A DNA stretch of 64,000 bases from Pseudomonas sp. J452 (lineage in GTDB: Bacteria > Pseudomonadota > Gammaproteobacteria > Pseudomonadales > Pseudomonadaceae): contig NZ_CP088294.1 in NCBI RefSeq assembly GCF_024666525.1, forward strand, positions 2,914,001-2,978,000, given 5' to 3'. Each line of letters opens with the position of its first letter. Position 1 is the stretch's first letter. Below the pieces are notes generated by a model, which did no database searches, was not told the DNA's origin, and saw only the letters and a program-made list of their open reading frames with translations. A program made the translations under genes and the position numbers. Of the stretch, positions 32,238 to 40,506 are shown one piece after another.

Positions 32238-33476
32238 ATGGCTTTGATCGTACAGAAGTTTGGGGGCACCTCCGTCGGCACCGTCGAGCGTATTCAGCAG
32301 GTGGCCGAGAAGGTGAAGAAGTTCCGCGCAGGCGGCGATGATATCGTCGTCGTGGTTTCCGCCATGAGTGGCGAAACCAACCGCCTGATCGAACTGGCCA
32401 GACAGGTCAGCGACGGTCAGCCGGTGCCGCGTGAACTCGACGTGATGGTTTCCACCGGTGAGCAGGTGACCATTGCCCTGCTGGCCATGGCCCTGATCAA
32501 ACTGGGCGTGCCGGCGGTGTCCTACACCGGCAACCAGGTGCGCATCCTTACCGACAGCGCCCACACCAAGGCGCGTATTCTGCAGATCGATGACCAGCGC
32601 ATTCGCACCGACCTCAAGGCCGGTCGCGTAGTCGTGGTTGCCGGTTTCCAGGGTGTGGACGAGGAGGGCAACATCACCACCCTCGGCCGTGGCGGCTCCG
32701 ATACCACCGGCGTGGCCCTGGCCGCGGCACTGAAAGCCGACGAGTGCCAGATCTACACCGACGTCGATGGTGTCTACACCACCGACCCGCGCGTAGTGCC
32801 CAAGGCCCAGCGCCTGGACAAAATCACCTTCGAAGAGATGCTGGAAATGGCCAGCCTCGGCTCCAAGGTCCTGCAGATCCGCTCGGTGGAATTCGCCGGC
32901 AAGTACAACGTCCCGCTGCGCGTGCTGCACAGCTTCCAGGAGGGGCCAGGCACCCTCATTACCCTTGATGAAGAGGAATCCATGGAACAGCCGATCATCT
33001 CCGGCATCGCTTTCAATCGCGACGAAGCCAAGCTGACCATCCGTGGCGTGCCGGATATTCCGGGCGTGGCCTTCAAGATTCTCGGTCCGATCAGTGCCGC
33101 CAATATCGAAGTGGACATGATCGTGCAGAACGTGGCGCACGATAACACCACCGACTTCACCTTCACTGTGCACCGCAACGACTACCAGAGCGCCATGGGC
33201 GTGCTGGAAAACACCGCGCGCGAGCTGGGTGCTCGTGAGGTGATCGGCGATACCAATATCGCCAAGGTCTCCATCGTCGGTGTTGGCATGCGTTCCCATG
33301 CCGGCGTTGCCAGTCGCATGTTCGAGGCGCTGGCCAAGGAAACCATCAATATCCAGATGATCTCGACTTCGGAAATCAAGGTTTCCGTGGTGATCGAAGA
33401 GAAATACCTGGAGCTGGCGGTGCGCGCGCTGCACACTGCCTTCGAACTGGACGCTCCGGCCCGACAGGGCGAGTGA
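32238..33476 (+). CDS. lysC: Aspartate kinase
   Basis: 412 residues. First step of lysine, threonine and methionine synthesis: phosphorylates aspartate. Kinase domain opens MALIVQKFGGTSVGT; two ACT domains in the C-terminal third (about 265-405) bind feedback inhibitors. ATG at 32238. An internal in-frame start at 32982, with its own Shine-Dalgarno, matches the beta-subunit start of alpha2beta2 aspartate kinases (listed separately). Ends at a strong terminator. Confidence 0.96.
   Translation: MALIVQKFGGTSVGTVERIQQVAEKVKKFRAGGDDIVVVVSAMSGETNRLIELARQVSDGQPVPRELDVMVSTGEQVTIALLAMALIKLGVPAVSYTGNQVRILTDSAHTKARILQIDDQRIRTDLKAGRVVVVAGFQGVDEEGNITTLGRGGSDTTGVALAAALKADECQIYTDVDGVYTTDPRVVPKAQRLDKITFEEMLEMASLGSKVLQIRSVEFAGKYNVPLRVLHSFQEGPGTLITLDEEESMEQPIISGIAFNRDEAKLTIRGVPDIPGVAFKILGPISAANIEVDMIVQNVAHDNTTDFTFTVHRNDYQSAMGVLENTARELGAREVIGDTNIAKVSIVGVGMRSHAGVASRMFEALAKETINIQMISTSEIKVSVVIEEKYLELAVRALHTAFELDAPARQGE
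32982..33476 (+). CDS. Possible internal translation product: aspartate kinase beta subunit
   Basis: ATG 32982 inside lysC is preceded by AAGAGGAA (32971-32978, three bases spacing) and would give 164 residues, MEQPIISGIAFNRDEAKL onward, exactly the ACT-domain regulatory part. Corynebacterium and Bacillus aspartate kinases make such a beta subunit from an in-frame start at the same place. Production here is inferred. Confidence 0.5.
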   Translation: MEQPIISGIAFNRDEAKLTIRGVPDIPGVAFKILGPISAANIEVDMIVQNVAHDNTTDFTFTVHRNDYQSAMGVLENTARELGAREVIGDTNIAKVSIVGVGMRSHAGVASRMFEALAKETINIQMISTSEIKVSVVIEEKYLELAVRALHTAFELDAPARQGE

Positions 33477-33486
33477 TGCGTTGCCC

Positions 33487-33520
33487 AAAAGGCGCGGACT
33501 AGTCCGCGCCTTTTGTCTTT
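33487..33520 (+). terminator. Rho-independent terminator after lysC
   Basis: Perfect 28-base palindrome (AAAAGGCGCGGACT and its complement) followed by GTCTTTTT. Stem of up to 14 pairs, ten bases after the lysC stop. Confidence 0.9.
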
Positions 33521-33660
33521 TTGAGTGGTGCGGCGGAACTTTCCTTTTGCCCGCACTGGTCAATACTTGAGTGAAGGTTCCGATTAGAGCTTCGCGGGGC
33601 TGCCACTATTTTATTTTCTGCAGACTTGTTGTCCTGAACTAAATCCGTGAGGAGAAAGGA

Positions 33661-33846
33661 ATGCTGATTCTGACTCGCCGGGTCGGAGAGACCCTGATGG
33701 TCGGTGATGAAGTGACCGTCACTGTGTTAGGCGTGAAAGGTAATCAGGTGCGCATCGGCGTCAACGCTCCGAAGGAAGTTGCCGTGCACCGTGAGGAAAT
33801 TTACCAACGTATTCAGAAAGAGAAGGGCGACGAACCAAGCCACTAA
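33661..33846 (+). CDS. csrA: Carbon storage regulator CsrA/RsmA
   Basis: 61 residues, opening [18 protein letters not shown], nearly invariant in the family. RNA-binding dimer that represses or stabilises messages by binding GGA in leader hairpins; in Pseudomonas antagonised by RsmY/RsmZ small RNAs (not in this window). Its own leader GTGAGGAGAAAGGA just before the ATG contains two GGA words over the ribosome-binding site, so autoregulation is plausible. Called rsmA in Pseudomonas. Confidence 0.97.
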   Translation: MLILTRRVGETLMVGDEVTVTVLGVKGNQVRIGVNAPKEVAVHREEIYQRIQKEKGDEPSH

Positions 33847-33866
33847 TTTTTATCGAAATTTTGGCT

Positions 33867-33894
33867 TTGCAAACGGGGAAAACATGGTTATCAT
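33867..33894 (+). promoter_or_regulatory. Promoter of the tRNA-Ser/tRNA-Arg array
   Basis: -35 TTGCAA (33867-33872), 16-base spacer, -10 TATCAT (33889-33894), 14 bases upstream of the tRNA-Ser 5' end. Confidence 0.65.
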
Positions 33895-33908
33895 GCGCCC
33901 CGTGTTGC

Positions 33909-33999
33909 GGAGAGGTGGCCGAGTGGCCGAAGGCGCTCCCCTGCTAAGGGAGTACACCTCAAAAGGGTGTCGGGGGTTCGAATCCCCCCTTCTCCGCCA
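33909..33999 (+). tRNA. tRNA-Ser (GCT)
   Basis: 91 bases including encoded CCA. Acceptor GGAGAGG pairs with CTTCTCC, anticodon loop CTGCTAA (anticodon GCT, reads AGC/AGU), long variable arm typical of serine tRNA, T-loop GGTTCGAATCC. Confidence 0.97.
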
Positions 34000-34052
34000 T
34001 TATTTAGTGCTGTAGGCGTTAATGTTGGATGTCTACAGTGCAAGCGTTACAT

Positions 34053-34129
34053 GCACTCATAGCTCAGCTGGATAGAGTACTCGGCTACGAACCGAGCGGT
34101 CGGAGGTTCGAATCCTCCTGAGTGCACCA
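34053..34129 (+). tRNA. tRNA-Arg (ACG), copy 1
   Basis: 77 bases including CCA. Acceptor GCACTCA/TGAGTGC, anticodon loop CTACGAA (ACG, A34 expected to be inosine; reads CGU/CGC/CGA). Confidence 0.97.
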
Positions 34130-34201
34130 AATCGGAATGGCTTGCAGCGATGCAGGCCATTTTGTTTCAGCCAGGGGTGATCTGGTTAAAAAGCGCCATT
34201 T

Positions 34202-34278
34202 GCACTCATAGCTCAGCTGGATAGAGTACTCGGCTACGAACCGAGCGGTCGGAGGTTCGAATCCTCCTGAGTGCACCA
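34202..34278 (+). tRNA. tRNA-Arg (ACG), copy 2
   Basis: Identical to copy 1, exactly 149 bases downstream. The spacer before it shares words with the next spacer (TGATCTGGT, AAAAGCGCC), so tRNA and spacer were duplicated together. Confidence 0.97.
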
Positions 34279-34350
34279 TTTAAGAATCATGCGCAGCAAT
34301 GCGGTTGATTCGGTTTCAACCAGTGGTGATCTGGTCTAAAAGCGCCGACT

Positions 34351-34427
34351 GCACTCATAGCTCAGCTGGATAGAGTACTCGGCTACGAACCGAGCGGTCG
34401 GAGGTTCGAATCCTCCTGAGTGCACCA
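34351..34427 (+). tRNA. tRNA-Arg (ACG), copy 3
   Basis: Identical to copies 1 and 2, again at a 149-base period. Last of the array; a terminator follows seven bases later. Confidence 0.97.
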
Positions 34428-34433
34428 AACCCC

Positions 34434-34467
34434 AAAAGGCCCGCATTGATGCGGGCCTTTTGCTTTT
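34434..34467. terminator. Terminator of the tRNA array, bidirectional
   Basis: AAAAGGCCCGCAT-TG-ATGCGGGCCTTTT, 13 pairs, followed by GCTTTT. The A-run on the other side lets it also end the convergent DUF4124 gene, whose stop is at its right edge. Confidence 0.9.
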
Positions 34468-34964
34468 CAGCGTTTGCCCTTCACGCAGCCGCCTTCATCG
34501 AACGTCACCTGGCGTCGATTGCCATCCGTATCTGTGTACTGATAGCGGGTCTGGCCATCCTGGGTAGTGACCTTGTCCGGCTTACCCAGGCTGCTTTCCA
34601 CGTCACTCTGGGTCATGCCGCTGCGCACTTGCTGGCGGATAATGGCGTTGCGCCGCTCGCTGCCAGTAACTCGATTGCCGCAGCCGTCCTGCGTCTCGCC
34701 TGTGACGAGCACCTGCATGCCGTTGTTTTTATCACTCTTGCTGCTCTGGCTCTTGCTGGTCTTGGCCAGTGGTACCGGCTTGCCCTGGCCTGGCGTTTGG
34801 TTGTCGGCACTCTGCAGGGCTTGGCTGGCATCTAGTGGGCAGCCGTTGCGGGTGTAGGTGATATGGCCGCTGGCATCCTCGCAGCGAAATACGGTCGAGG
34901 CGAGTGTGGTCTGGCTTGAGTAGAGCAGGGTTGCGCAAAATCCTGCGCATATCAGTCGTAGCAT
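34467..34964 (-). CDS. Exported DUF4124-type protein with SmpA/OmlA-like C-terminus
   Basis: 165 residues from ATG 34964 (GGAGG seven bases upstream). Signal peptide at about 1-22, then VFRCEDASGHITYTRNGCP, the DUF4124 pattern (a small beta sheet with a Cys pair). The central part is polar and low complexity (KTSKSQSSKSDKNNG). The C-terminus MTQSDVESSLGKPDKVTTQDG resembles the SmpA/BamE fold often used in the cell envelope. Likely periplasmic; no recognised function. A longer upstream frame lacks a signal peptide. Confidence 0.8.
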   Translation of the reverse strand: MLRLICAGFCATLLYSSQTTLASTVFRCEDASGHITYTRNGCPLDASQALQSADNQTPGQGKPVPLAKTSKSQSSKSDKNNGMQVLVTGETQDGCGNRVTGSERRNAIIRQQVRSGMTQSDVESSLGKPDKVTTQDGQTRYQYTDTDGNRRQVTFDEGGCVKGKR

Positions 34965-35282
34965 AAGGCGTCCTCCATGACGTTCCTGGCCAAGCCTAGT
35001 CGCGGCTGCGTAATGCGCCAGTGGTGTCTTGTGATGCGCTGCAAACGTCAGAGCCAAGCCTGTAATCACCGCTGAGGTATGTGATGCAAGCGCTTGTTCT
35101 TACCGTGATTTTGTCGCGTCCCGGGCTGGTTGGAGTGCTATCATTGCCTTGTCAGCCCCGCCGGGGCTTGTGGAATCCCACCATGGACTTACCCAGTAGT
35201 TACTCAACACCTCGATTGCCCAATCGCGAATTGACTGATTGATCCCCGTGGCGTGCTCTGCTGCTGGGGTGGAGCGCGCCAT

Positions 35283-36725
35283 ATGACTGAAGTAGAAGCC
35301 AAAAAGCCGCAAGAGAGCATGCAGGACCGCCTGGCGCAGGTGGTTGATCTGCTGCATCGGCACAAGCTGGTCGAAGGCCTGGCGCATCGCCAGGAAGGCC
35401 AGCACCGGGACCTGGTGGAAAACCTGGTCCATCGGCAAAACCTCGCCGAGTTGCAGCGCAAGCTCGATGAGCTGCACTCGGCCGACGTCGCCCATATCCT
35501 TGAAGCCCTGCCGCTCGCTGAGCGCCTGACCGTCTGGCAGCTGGTCAAAGCTGAGCGCGACGGCGACATCCTCCTCGAAGTTTCCGATGCCGTCCGTGAG
35601 TCGCTGATTGCGGACATGGATGATCACGAGATCCTCGCGGCTGCCCGCGAAATGGATGCGGACGAGCTGGCCGATCTGGCGCCCGAGCTGCCGCGTGATG
35701 TCGTGCTCGAACTGATGGAGTCCCTTGATGCACAGCAGCGCGAGCGTGTGCGCTCGGCGTTGTCCTACGAGGAGGATCAGGTCGGTGCATTGATGGACTT
35801 CGAGATGGTCACCATCCGCGAGGATGTCAGTCTCGAAGTGGTGCTGCGTTATCTGCGGCGCCTCAAGGAGCTGCCTGGGCATACCGACAAACTATTCGTG
35901 GTCGACTATGACGGCATCCTCAAGGGTGTGCTGCCAATCAAGCGCCTACTGGTCAATGACCCGGACAAACAGGTCGGCGAGATCATGGCCAGCGACCCCG
36001 TCAGTTTTGGTCCGGATGAGGATGCTTATGATGCGGCGCAGGCTTTCGAGCGTTACGACCTGGTTTCTGCGCCCGTAGTCGATGGCTCTGGCAAGTTGAT
36101 CGGTCGACTGACCATCGACGAGATGGTCGACCTTATCCGTGAGGAGAGTGAGACCGAAGTCCTCAATATGGCCGGTCTGCGCGAAGAAGAAGACCTGTTC
36201 GCATCGGTGTGGAAGTCACTGGGCAACCGCTGGTCCTGGCTGGCGATCAACCTGATCACCGCCTTTGTCGCCTCGCGGGTGATCGGCCTGTTCGAGGGTT
36301 CGATCGAGAAGCTGGTGGCGCTGGCCGCGCTGATGCCGATTGTGGCGGGTATCGGGGGCAACTCAGGCAATCAGACCATCACCATGATCGTGCGCGCCAT
36401 GGCGCTGGATCAGATCGGCACCGGCAATACCTCGCGCCTGGTGCGCAAGGAATTGGGGGTGGCGCTGGTCAATGGCCTGGTCTGGGGCGGGGTGATCGGT
36501 GTGGTGGCTTTCCTGTTGTATGACAGCTGGTCTCTGGGCGTGGTGATGACCGGGGCGATGACGCTCAATCTGCTCCTGGCGGCGCTGATGGGTGTGCTGA
36601 TTCCGATGACGCTGGTACGCATGGGGCGCGATCCGGCCATGGGTGCCAGTGTGATGATCACGGCGATGACCGACAGTGGCGGCTTCTTCATCTTCCTGGG
36701 CTTGGCCACTATTTTTCTGCTGTAG
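35283..36725 (+). CDS. mgtE: Magnesium transporter MgtE
   Basis: 480 residues. N-terminal helical magnesium-sensing domain (about 35-155), two CBS domains (about 160-280), a connecting helix and five membrane helices from about 315. The pore helix segments PIVAGIGGNSGNQTITMIVRA and the final SGGFFIFLGLATIFLL are typical. Forms a dimeric Mg2+ channel gated by cytoplasmic Mg2+. ATG 35283 is chosen since the frame upstream is unconserved. I see no Mg2+ riboswitch in the 180 bases before it. Confidence 0.94.
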   Translation: MTEVEAKKPQESMQDRLAQVVDLLHRHKLVEGLAHRQEGQHRDLVENLVHRQNLAELQRKLDELHSADVAHILEALPLAERLTVWQLVKAERDGDILLEVSDAVRESLIADMDDHEILAAAREMDADELADLAPELPRDVVLELMESLDAQQRERVRSALSYEEDQVGALMDFEMVTIREDVSLEVVLRYLRRLKELPGHTDKLFVVDYDGILKGVLPIKRLLVNDPDKQVGEIMASDPVSFGPDEDAYDAAQAFERYDLVSAPVVDGSGKLIGRLTIDEMVDLIREESETEVLNMAGLREEEDLFASVWKSLGNRWSWLAINLITAFVASRVIGLFEGSIEKLVALAALMPIVAGIGGNSGNQTITMIVRAMALDQIGTGNTSRLVRKELGVALVNGLVWGGVIGVVAFLLYDSWSLGVVMTGAMTLNLLLAALMGVLIPMTLVRMGRDPAMGASVMITAMTDSGGFFIFLGLATIFLL

Positions 36726-36735
36726 CCCGTCGCAA

Positions 36736-36763
36736 TAAAAAAGCCGCCTACGGGCGGCTTTTT
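36736..36763 (+). terminator. Rho-independent terminator after mgtE
   Basis: AAAAAGCCGCC-TACG-GGCGGCTTTTT: 11 pairs plus T-run, 11 bases after the mgtE stop. Confidence 0.9.
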
Positions 36764-36773
36764 CACGGGCATG

Positions 36774-36801
36774 AAAAAGCCGGCGATCAAGCCGGCTTTT
36801 T
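36774..36801 (-). terminator. Terminator of amrZ (bidirectional)
   Basis: AAAAAGCCGGC-GATCA-AGCCGGCTTTTT-type stem just downstream of the amrZ stop on the minus strand and only ten bases from the mgtE terminator. Confidence 0.85.
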
Positions 36802-36812
36802 CGGTTTATGGC

Positions 36813-37139
36813 TTATGCCTGTTCGGCAGCCAACTCAGCATCGTGGGCGATCAGGGCAACCAGGGCATTCTGCTGGCGGTGCGACAGCTGACGGAAACGC
36901 TGCAGCAGTTCGCGCTCGTGCAGGGAAAGCTCTGGGCTGTCCAGGCGTAAGCCTTGGTCATCTCCCAATACGCCTTCCTGCAGCAGAGTCTGCTCCAGGC
37001 GGGCGATGATTTCCGAGTTCATGCTGCGATGATGGTTGCGCGCCACGTCAGCGATGCGCTCGCGCATGCCGTCGGGGAGGCGAACCACAAACTTGTCAGC
37101 CGTACGGCTGGAATAGATAGCTTGTTTCATAGGGCGCAT
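36813..37139 (-). CDS. amrZ: Ribbon-helix-helix regulator AmrZ (AlgZ)
   Basis: 108 residues, opening [27 protein letters not shown] region; the ribbon-helix-helix lies at about 15-60 with [15 protein letters not shown], and a C-terminal oligomerisation region ([18 protein letters not shown]) follows. It closely matches P. aeruginosa AmrZ as I remember it, with only small changes near the N-terminus. AmrZ controls alginate, motility, Psl and cyclic di-GMP genes and represses itself. It is a stand-alone gene with its own terminator and a 241-base upstream gap. Confidence 0.93.
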   Translation of the reverse strand: MRPMKQAIYSSRTADKFVVRLPDGMRERIADVARNHHRSMNSEIIARLEQTLLQEGVLGDDQGLRLDSPELSLHERELLQRFRQLSHRQQNALVALIAHDAELAAEQA

Positions 37140-37380
37140 ACATTAAACCGGTTAGTTCAGGAAAGCGATGCTGGCATTGGGCTATGCGATTGTTACTGCT
37201 ATGACTGCGTTTGGCACTAGCCGTTCACCGGTTGCATCGACATTTCGTTAGTGGGCCGAGTATTTGACGCCAATTACGTGTCGGATTTTGCCCCCTGATG
37301 CAGGCTCATTGCCAGCACCAGTTGTCTGAAATGCGTGCCACTATGCAAAACGATCGTACCAGTATCCCCAGGTGCTCTGG

Positions 37381-37860
37381 CTAGAGCGGGGCTTTCAGGT
37401 TGAGGGCAAGGCTAATTCCATGTTGCTCGAAGCCCAGGCTCCGATAGAAGTGATGGGCAGCCTGGCGCGATGCCGCGCTCGATAATCCCACTTTGTAGCA
37501 ATCCCAGAGGTTTGCCTGGTCGATGGCGTGGAGCATCAAGGCTCTGCCTATCCCGCGCCCGCGTTGTGCGCTGTCTACCACCATGTCCTCGATGATCGCC
37601 GAGCGGGCGAAGCCATGGGCAAGGTGTTCGATCAGGTGCAGCGTGCAGGTTCCCAGCAGCAGGTTATCCCGTTCTGCCACCAGAACTTCGCGGTTGGCTC
37701 TTGGGCTCAGTTGCCGTGCAAGGCTGACGCTGTCTGCCGCCTGCTCATCGTGGCCGAGTTGTTTGAGCAAACTGGCCAGTTGCTGGGCGTCGTCGGGGCG
37801 GGCGCGGCGAATTTTAAGATTGCAGTCCGTGGTTTTGCCGGGGGAGGAATGACTCGGCAT
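37381..37860 (-). CDS. GNAT-family N-acetyltransferase
   Basis: 159 residues. The acetyl-CoA-binding motif A is visible as IIEDMVVDSAQRGRGIGRALMLHAI (R/Q-x-x-G-x-G/A). The C-terminal HHFYRSLGFEQHGI is a typical GNAT motif B. The domain proper begins near residue 14, so the true start might be slightly inside the ATG at 37860, which lacks a good ribosome-binding site. Substrate unknown. Confidence 0.85.
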   Translation of the reverse strand: MPSHSSPGKTTDCNLKIRRARPDDAQQLASLLKQLGHDEQAADSVSLARQLSPRANREVLVAERDNLLLGTCTLHLIEHLAHGFARSAIIEDMVVDSAQRGRGIGRALMLHAIDQANLWDCYKVGLSSAASRQAAHHFYRSLGFEQHGISLALNLKAPL

Positions 37861-37969
37861 GCTGGATACCGCGCTGATGAGTAAAACAGGGTGTACGGCA
37901 TGACAAATTCAGGCATGCCCGTTAACATGCGGGCCCGTCAGAGGTGGCTCAGCTTGCCGCTTCTTGCAG

Positions 37970-38046
37970 GTCCCAGTAGCTCAATTGGATAGAGCATCCC
38001 CCTCCTAAGGGGAAGGTTGGTGGTTCGAACCCACTCTGGGACGCCA
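37970..38046 (+). tRNA. tRNA-Arg (CCT)
   Basis: 77 bases including CCA. Acceptor GTCCCAG/CTGGGAC, anticodon loop CTCCTAA (CCT, reads AGG). No integrase or duplicated 3' end nearby, so no sign that it serves as an integration site here. Confidence 0.96.
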
Positions 38047-38174
38047 TTTGCTCAGCGGCTGCAGAATCTGTGTTGATGATTCGGGCCGGTTTTGCCAATT
38101 TCTTCTTTTTCTCTGCGCGCGCTGATCCAGCCTCTACAGGCATTTTTCTGTTCGACGATCCGTGTCCGGCTGCC

Positions 38175-38576
38175 TCAGGCATCCCGCAGGAGGTCGTGGG
38201 CGTTGAGCAGCTCGTAGGCGATCTCCGGATGTTTTTCCAGACCACGCCGAATTGCAGCCGGGATCGACTGGCGGGTTTTGCGGCACAGCCCAGGTAGTTC
38301 ATCGAGCCTGATCGCAATACCGCGCATGCTGCGGACTTCATTGAAGCCGGGCGCAATCTCCAAGCGAATGCCTAGCTGTTCATGGAGGCGCCGCTGCATG
38401 TGCTCGAGATCGTTCAGATCGGCAATGTTTTCCAGCCGATCGAGCAGGCGCTTCTCCTCCGTGCGGGTCAGAAGCAGGATGCGCAGATCGGCGCCGGGTT
38501 TATCCAGCAGATCGTCACGTCCGCAGTTGCAGGCACCGGGCGGACAGGGTTGGCGGACTTGGACAGGGGAAGTCAT
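38175..38576 (-). CDS. Conserved protein with N-terminal CPPGACNC motif, function unknown
   Basis: 133 residues, soluble. CPPGACNCGRDDLL near residues 11-24 is a Cys cluster that could hold a metal or iron-sulfur centre; the rest is helical and charged, with a predicted coiled stretch (RTEEKRLLDRLENIADLNDL). Oriented toward the tRNA and divergent from ogt. I do not recognise a characterised family. Confidence 0.7.
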   Translation of the reverse strand: MTSPVQVRQPCPPGACNCGRDDLLDKPGADLRILLLTRTEEKRLLDRLENIADLNDLEHMQRRLHEQLGIRLEIAPGFNEVRSMRGIAIRLDELPGLCRKTRQSIPAAIRRGLEKHPEIAYELLNAHDLLRDA

Positions 38577-38696
38577 GGTGTCCGATCATAGCCATGCGGT
38601 GGCACGCTTGCCTATCGGCGTGGTGGCGCTGCTGGTCAGGTATTCTCGGTGCTATCGCCATTAATCCAGTGAAGCGCCCCGACAGCATGAGGCCCT

Positions 38697-39233
38697 ATGC
38701 CGAGAACAACTGATCAGGAAATGGTCTGCGGCGACCTGTTCGATTCCCCGCTGGGGCCGATGCTGGCTTTGTTGAATGAGCAGGGCGCGTTGTTGCGTCT
38801 GGATTTTTTGCCTGACGAGCATGTGCCTGCGCAGTGGCATGGTTATACCTGGCAGCGCGATACGGCGGCGGTGGCCGCAGTGGCCCGGCAACTCGACGAA
38901 TACTTCGCCGGTCAGCGCCGGGTTTTCGATCTGCCCTTGGCGCCGCGTGGCACGCCTTATCAGCATGAGGCCTGGCGCCATCTGCGCCAGGTGCCTTATG
39001 GCGTCACCCTGACCTATGCCGAGCTGGGTATGCGATTGCTGCCACACAAGACTTCGGCGCGGGCCATCGGCCGGGCCAATGCGCTCAATCCGATCTCGAT
39101 CATTGTGCCGTGCCACCGCATCATCGGTGCCGATGGCAGCCTGACCGGCTATGCCGGCGGTCTGCAGCGCAAGCTGGCCCTGCTCGAGCTGGAAGGTGTG
39201 CCGATCACGCGACAGCAGTCACTCATGCTTTAG
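38697..39233 (+). CDS. ogt: Methylated-DNA-protein-cysteine methyltransferase
   Basis: 178 residues. The active-site PCHR motif with Cys139 lies in ISIIVPCHRIIGADG; the HTH-like segment (TSARAIGRANALNP) with its arginine finger precedes it. A suicide enzyme removing methyl groups from O6-methylguanine. Length and N-terminal domain fit Ogt rather than the Ada C-terminal domain. Followed by a bidirectional terminator. Confidence 0.93.
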   Translation: MPRTTDQEMVCGDLFDSPLGPMLALLNEQGALLRLDFLPDEHVPAQWHGYTWQRDTAAVAAVARQLDEYFAGQRRVFDLPLAPRGTPYQHEAWRHLRQVPYGVTLTYAELGMRLLPHKTSARAIGRANALNPISIIVPCHRIIGADGSLTGYAGGLQRKLALLELEGVPITRQQSLML

Positions 39234-39279
39234 CGTTGTGCCACCAGGCAGTGAAATGTATGGGCGGGGCTGAAACGAA

Positions 39280-39306
39280 AAAACCGGCCACTGGGGGCCG
39301 GTTTTC
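39280..39306. terminator. Bidirectional terminator between ogt and tRNA-Pro
   Basis: AAAACCGGCC-ACTGGG-GGCCGGTTTT: ten pairs with A- and T-runs on both sides, suiting the convergent ogt and tRNA-Pro transcripts. Confidence 0.85.
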
Positions 39307-39345
39307 GGAGTAGATCACTCGCTGAGTTTTCTACTTTCGGGAATT

Positions 39346-39422
39346 TGGTCGGAGCGACAGGATTCGAACCTGCGACCTTCTCGTCCCGAACGAGACGCGC
39401 TACCAAGCTGCGCTACGCTCCG
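39346..39422 (-). tRNA. tRNA-Pro (CGG)
   Basis: 77 bases including CCA, on the minus strand. Acceptor CGGAGCG/CGCTCCG, anticodon loop TTCGGGA (CGG, reads CCG). Confidence 0.96.
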
Positions 39423-39541
39423 TTCAATGGCGCGCATTGTACCGAAAAGGTTTTGCTGCACAAGGGGTTAGCGCGAACATTTTTGTTCCCGCAGTGGTTG
39501 CTCAGGTCCTTGAACAGCCACTGCGGGAGCGGGGTGAAGGC

Positions 39542-39763
39542 TCACAGTTCCTTGACGCTGAGTACCTCGTCCTTGTTGATTCTGGCCGGCTTGCCGTCGA
39601 GCTGTTCGAACTCGTAGAAACCCGCCTCGTCGTCATATTCCGGCGCGTCCACGGTCTGGATTTCGCGGCCGTCATTCAGGGTGATCACGCTGGGCGTGGC
39701 ACAGCCGACCAGGGTGCTGAGGCCGAGGGTGATAAACAGGCTGGCAAGGATTTGTCGAGTCAT
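39542..39763 (-). CDS. YgdI/YgdR-family lipoprotein
   Basis: 73 residues. Lipobox LVGC at about 18-21 makes a 20-residue lipoprotein signal peptide. The mature 50 residues match the YgdI/YgdR pattern (a small SH3-like sheet: VITLNDGREIQTVDAPEYDD, then FYEFEQLDGKPARINKDEV). Function unknown. Start at ATG 39763 after GGGAGAACC. Confidence 0.88.
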   Translation of the reverse strand: MTRQILASLFITLGLSTLVGCATPSVITLNDGREIQTVDAPEYDDEAGFYEFEQLDGKPARINKDEVLSVKEL

Positions 39764-39841
39764 GGGGTTCTCCCGTCTTTTCAGGTGGGTACCCGGTTTC
39801 TGACGGGGCGGTGCTGGGCAAGTTCCGCAAAAAAGTGCCTG

Positions 39842-40441
39842 TCAGCCTCGCGGTGCGCTCGCCGCTAATAGCTCGGGGGTGTTCAGATTGGCCAGGCGCG
39901 GATCGTCTTCGCCGCAGTCGAAGGCCTGGGCGCCGAGCTGCAGCAACAGGCGCCGCGGGCTGCGCTCGCCGGCTTGCCAGGCCTGTTCGATGGCATCGGC
40001 GAGGCTGCGTGGCAGCAGGCAGAACAATGGTTCCCACTGCTCGCCACGACGGATCAGCAATGGCTTGTCCGGCTGTTCGGCGGCGCGGGCGCGCATGGCC
40101 TGCAGCAGGGCGGCATCGATCAGTGGGGCATCGCAGGGCAGGACCAGCAGCCAGGGTTGGCGGGCGGCCTGGAGACCGGCACGGATGCCGGCTAGCGGGC
40201 CGGGGAATTCGCCGTCGTCATCCGCAACCAACTGATCGGCGTAGGCCGCGTAGCGCTCGGCGTTGCGGTTGCAGGAGATGATCAGGTCGTCGCTCAGCGG
40301 GCGCACCACGGCGTGCAGATGGGCGATCAACGGTTGCCCGCACCAGTCCAGCAGGCCCTTGTCCTGGCCGCCCATGCGCTGCCCGCGACCGCCGGCGAGG
40401 AGCAGGATGGAGCAGGCGGGAAGGGGGCTGGAGTCGGTCAT
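39842..40441 (-). CDS. mobA: Molybdenum cofactor guanylyltransferase
   Basis: 199 residues. Transfers GMP from GTP to molybdopterin to form the guanine dinucleotide cofactor. The nucleotide loop [16 protein letters not shown] lies near residues 12-27, and the LPCDAPLI metal-binding segment is present. ATG 40441 is chosen since the longer frame upstream is unconserved. Divergent from moaB-moeA with 65 bases between starts. Confidence 0.94.
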   Translation of the reverse strand: MTDSSPLPACSILLLAGGRGQRMGGQDKGLLDWCGQPLIAHLHAVVRPLSDDLIISCNRNAERYAAYADQLVADDDGEFPGPLAGIRAGLQAARQPWLLVLPCDAPLIDAALLQAMRARAAEQPDKPLLIRRGEQWEPLFCLLPRSLADAIEQAWQAGERSPRRLLLQLGAQAFDCGEDDPRLANLNTPELLAASAPRG

Positions 40442-40506
40442 GGCGGTGCTCTGGCTGGGGCCTGTGATATAACACCGGCCTGTTTTCGCCACAACCGGAT
40501 TGCGCC

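Noticed and set aside
35100-35282. Magnesium riboswitch before mgtE
   Set aside because: No conserved M-box core or terminator/antiterminator pair is visible; only one short GC hairpin.
37970-38046. tRNA-Arg(CCT) as an attachment site of an integrated island
   Set aside because: No integrase and no duplicated tRNA 3' end within the flanking sequence.
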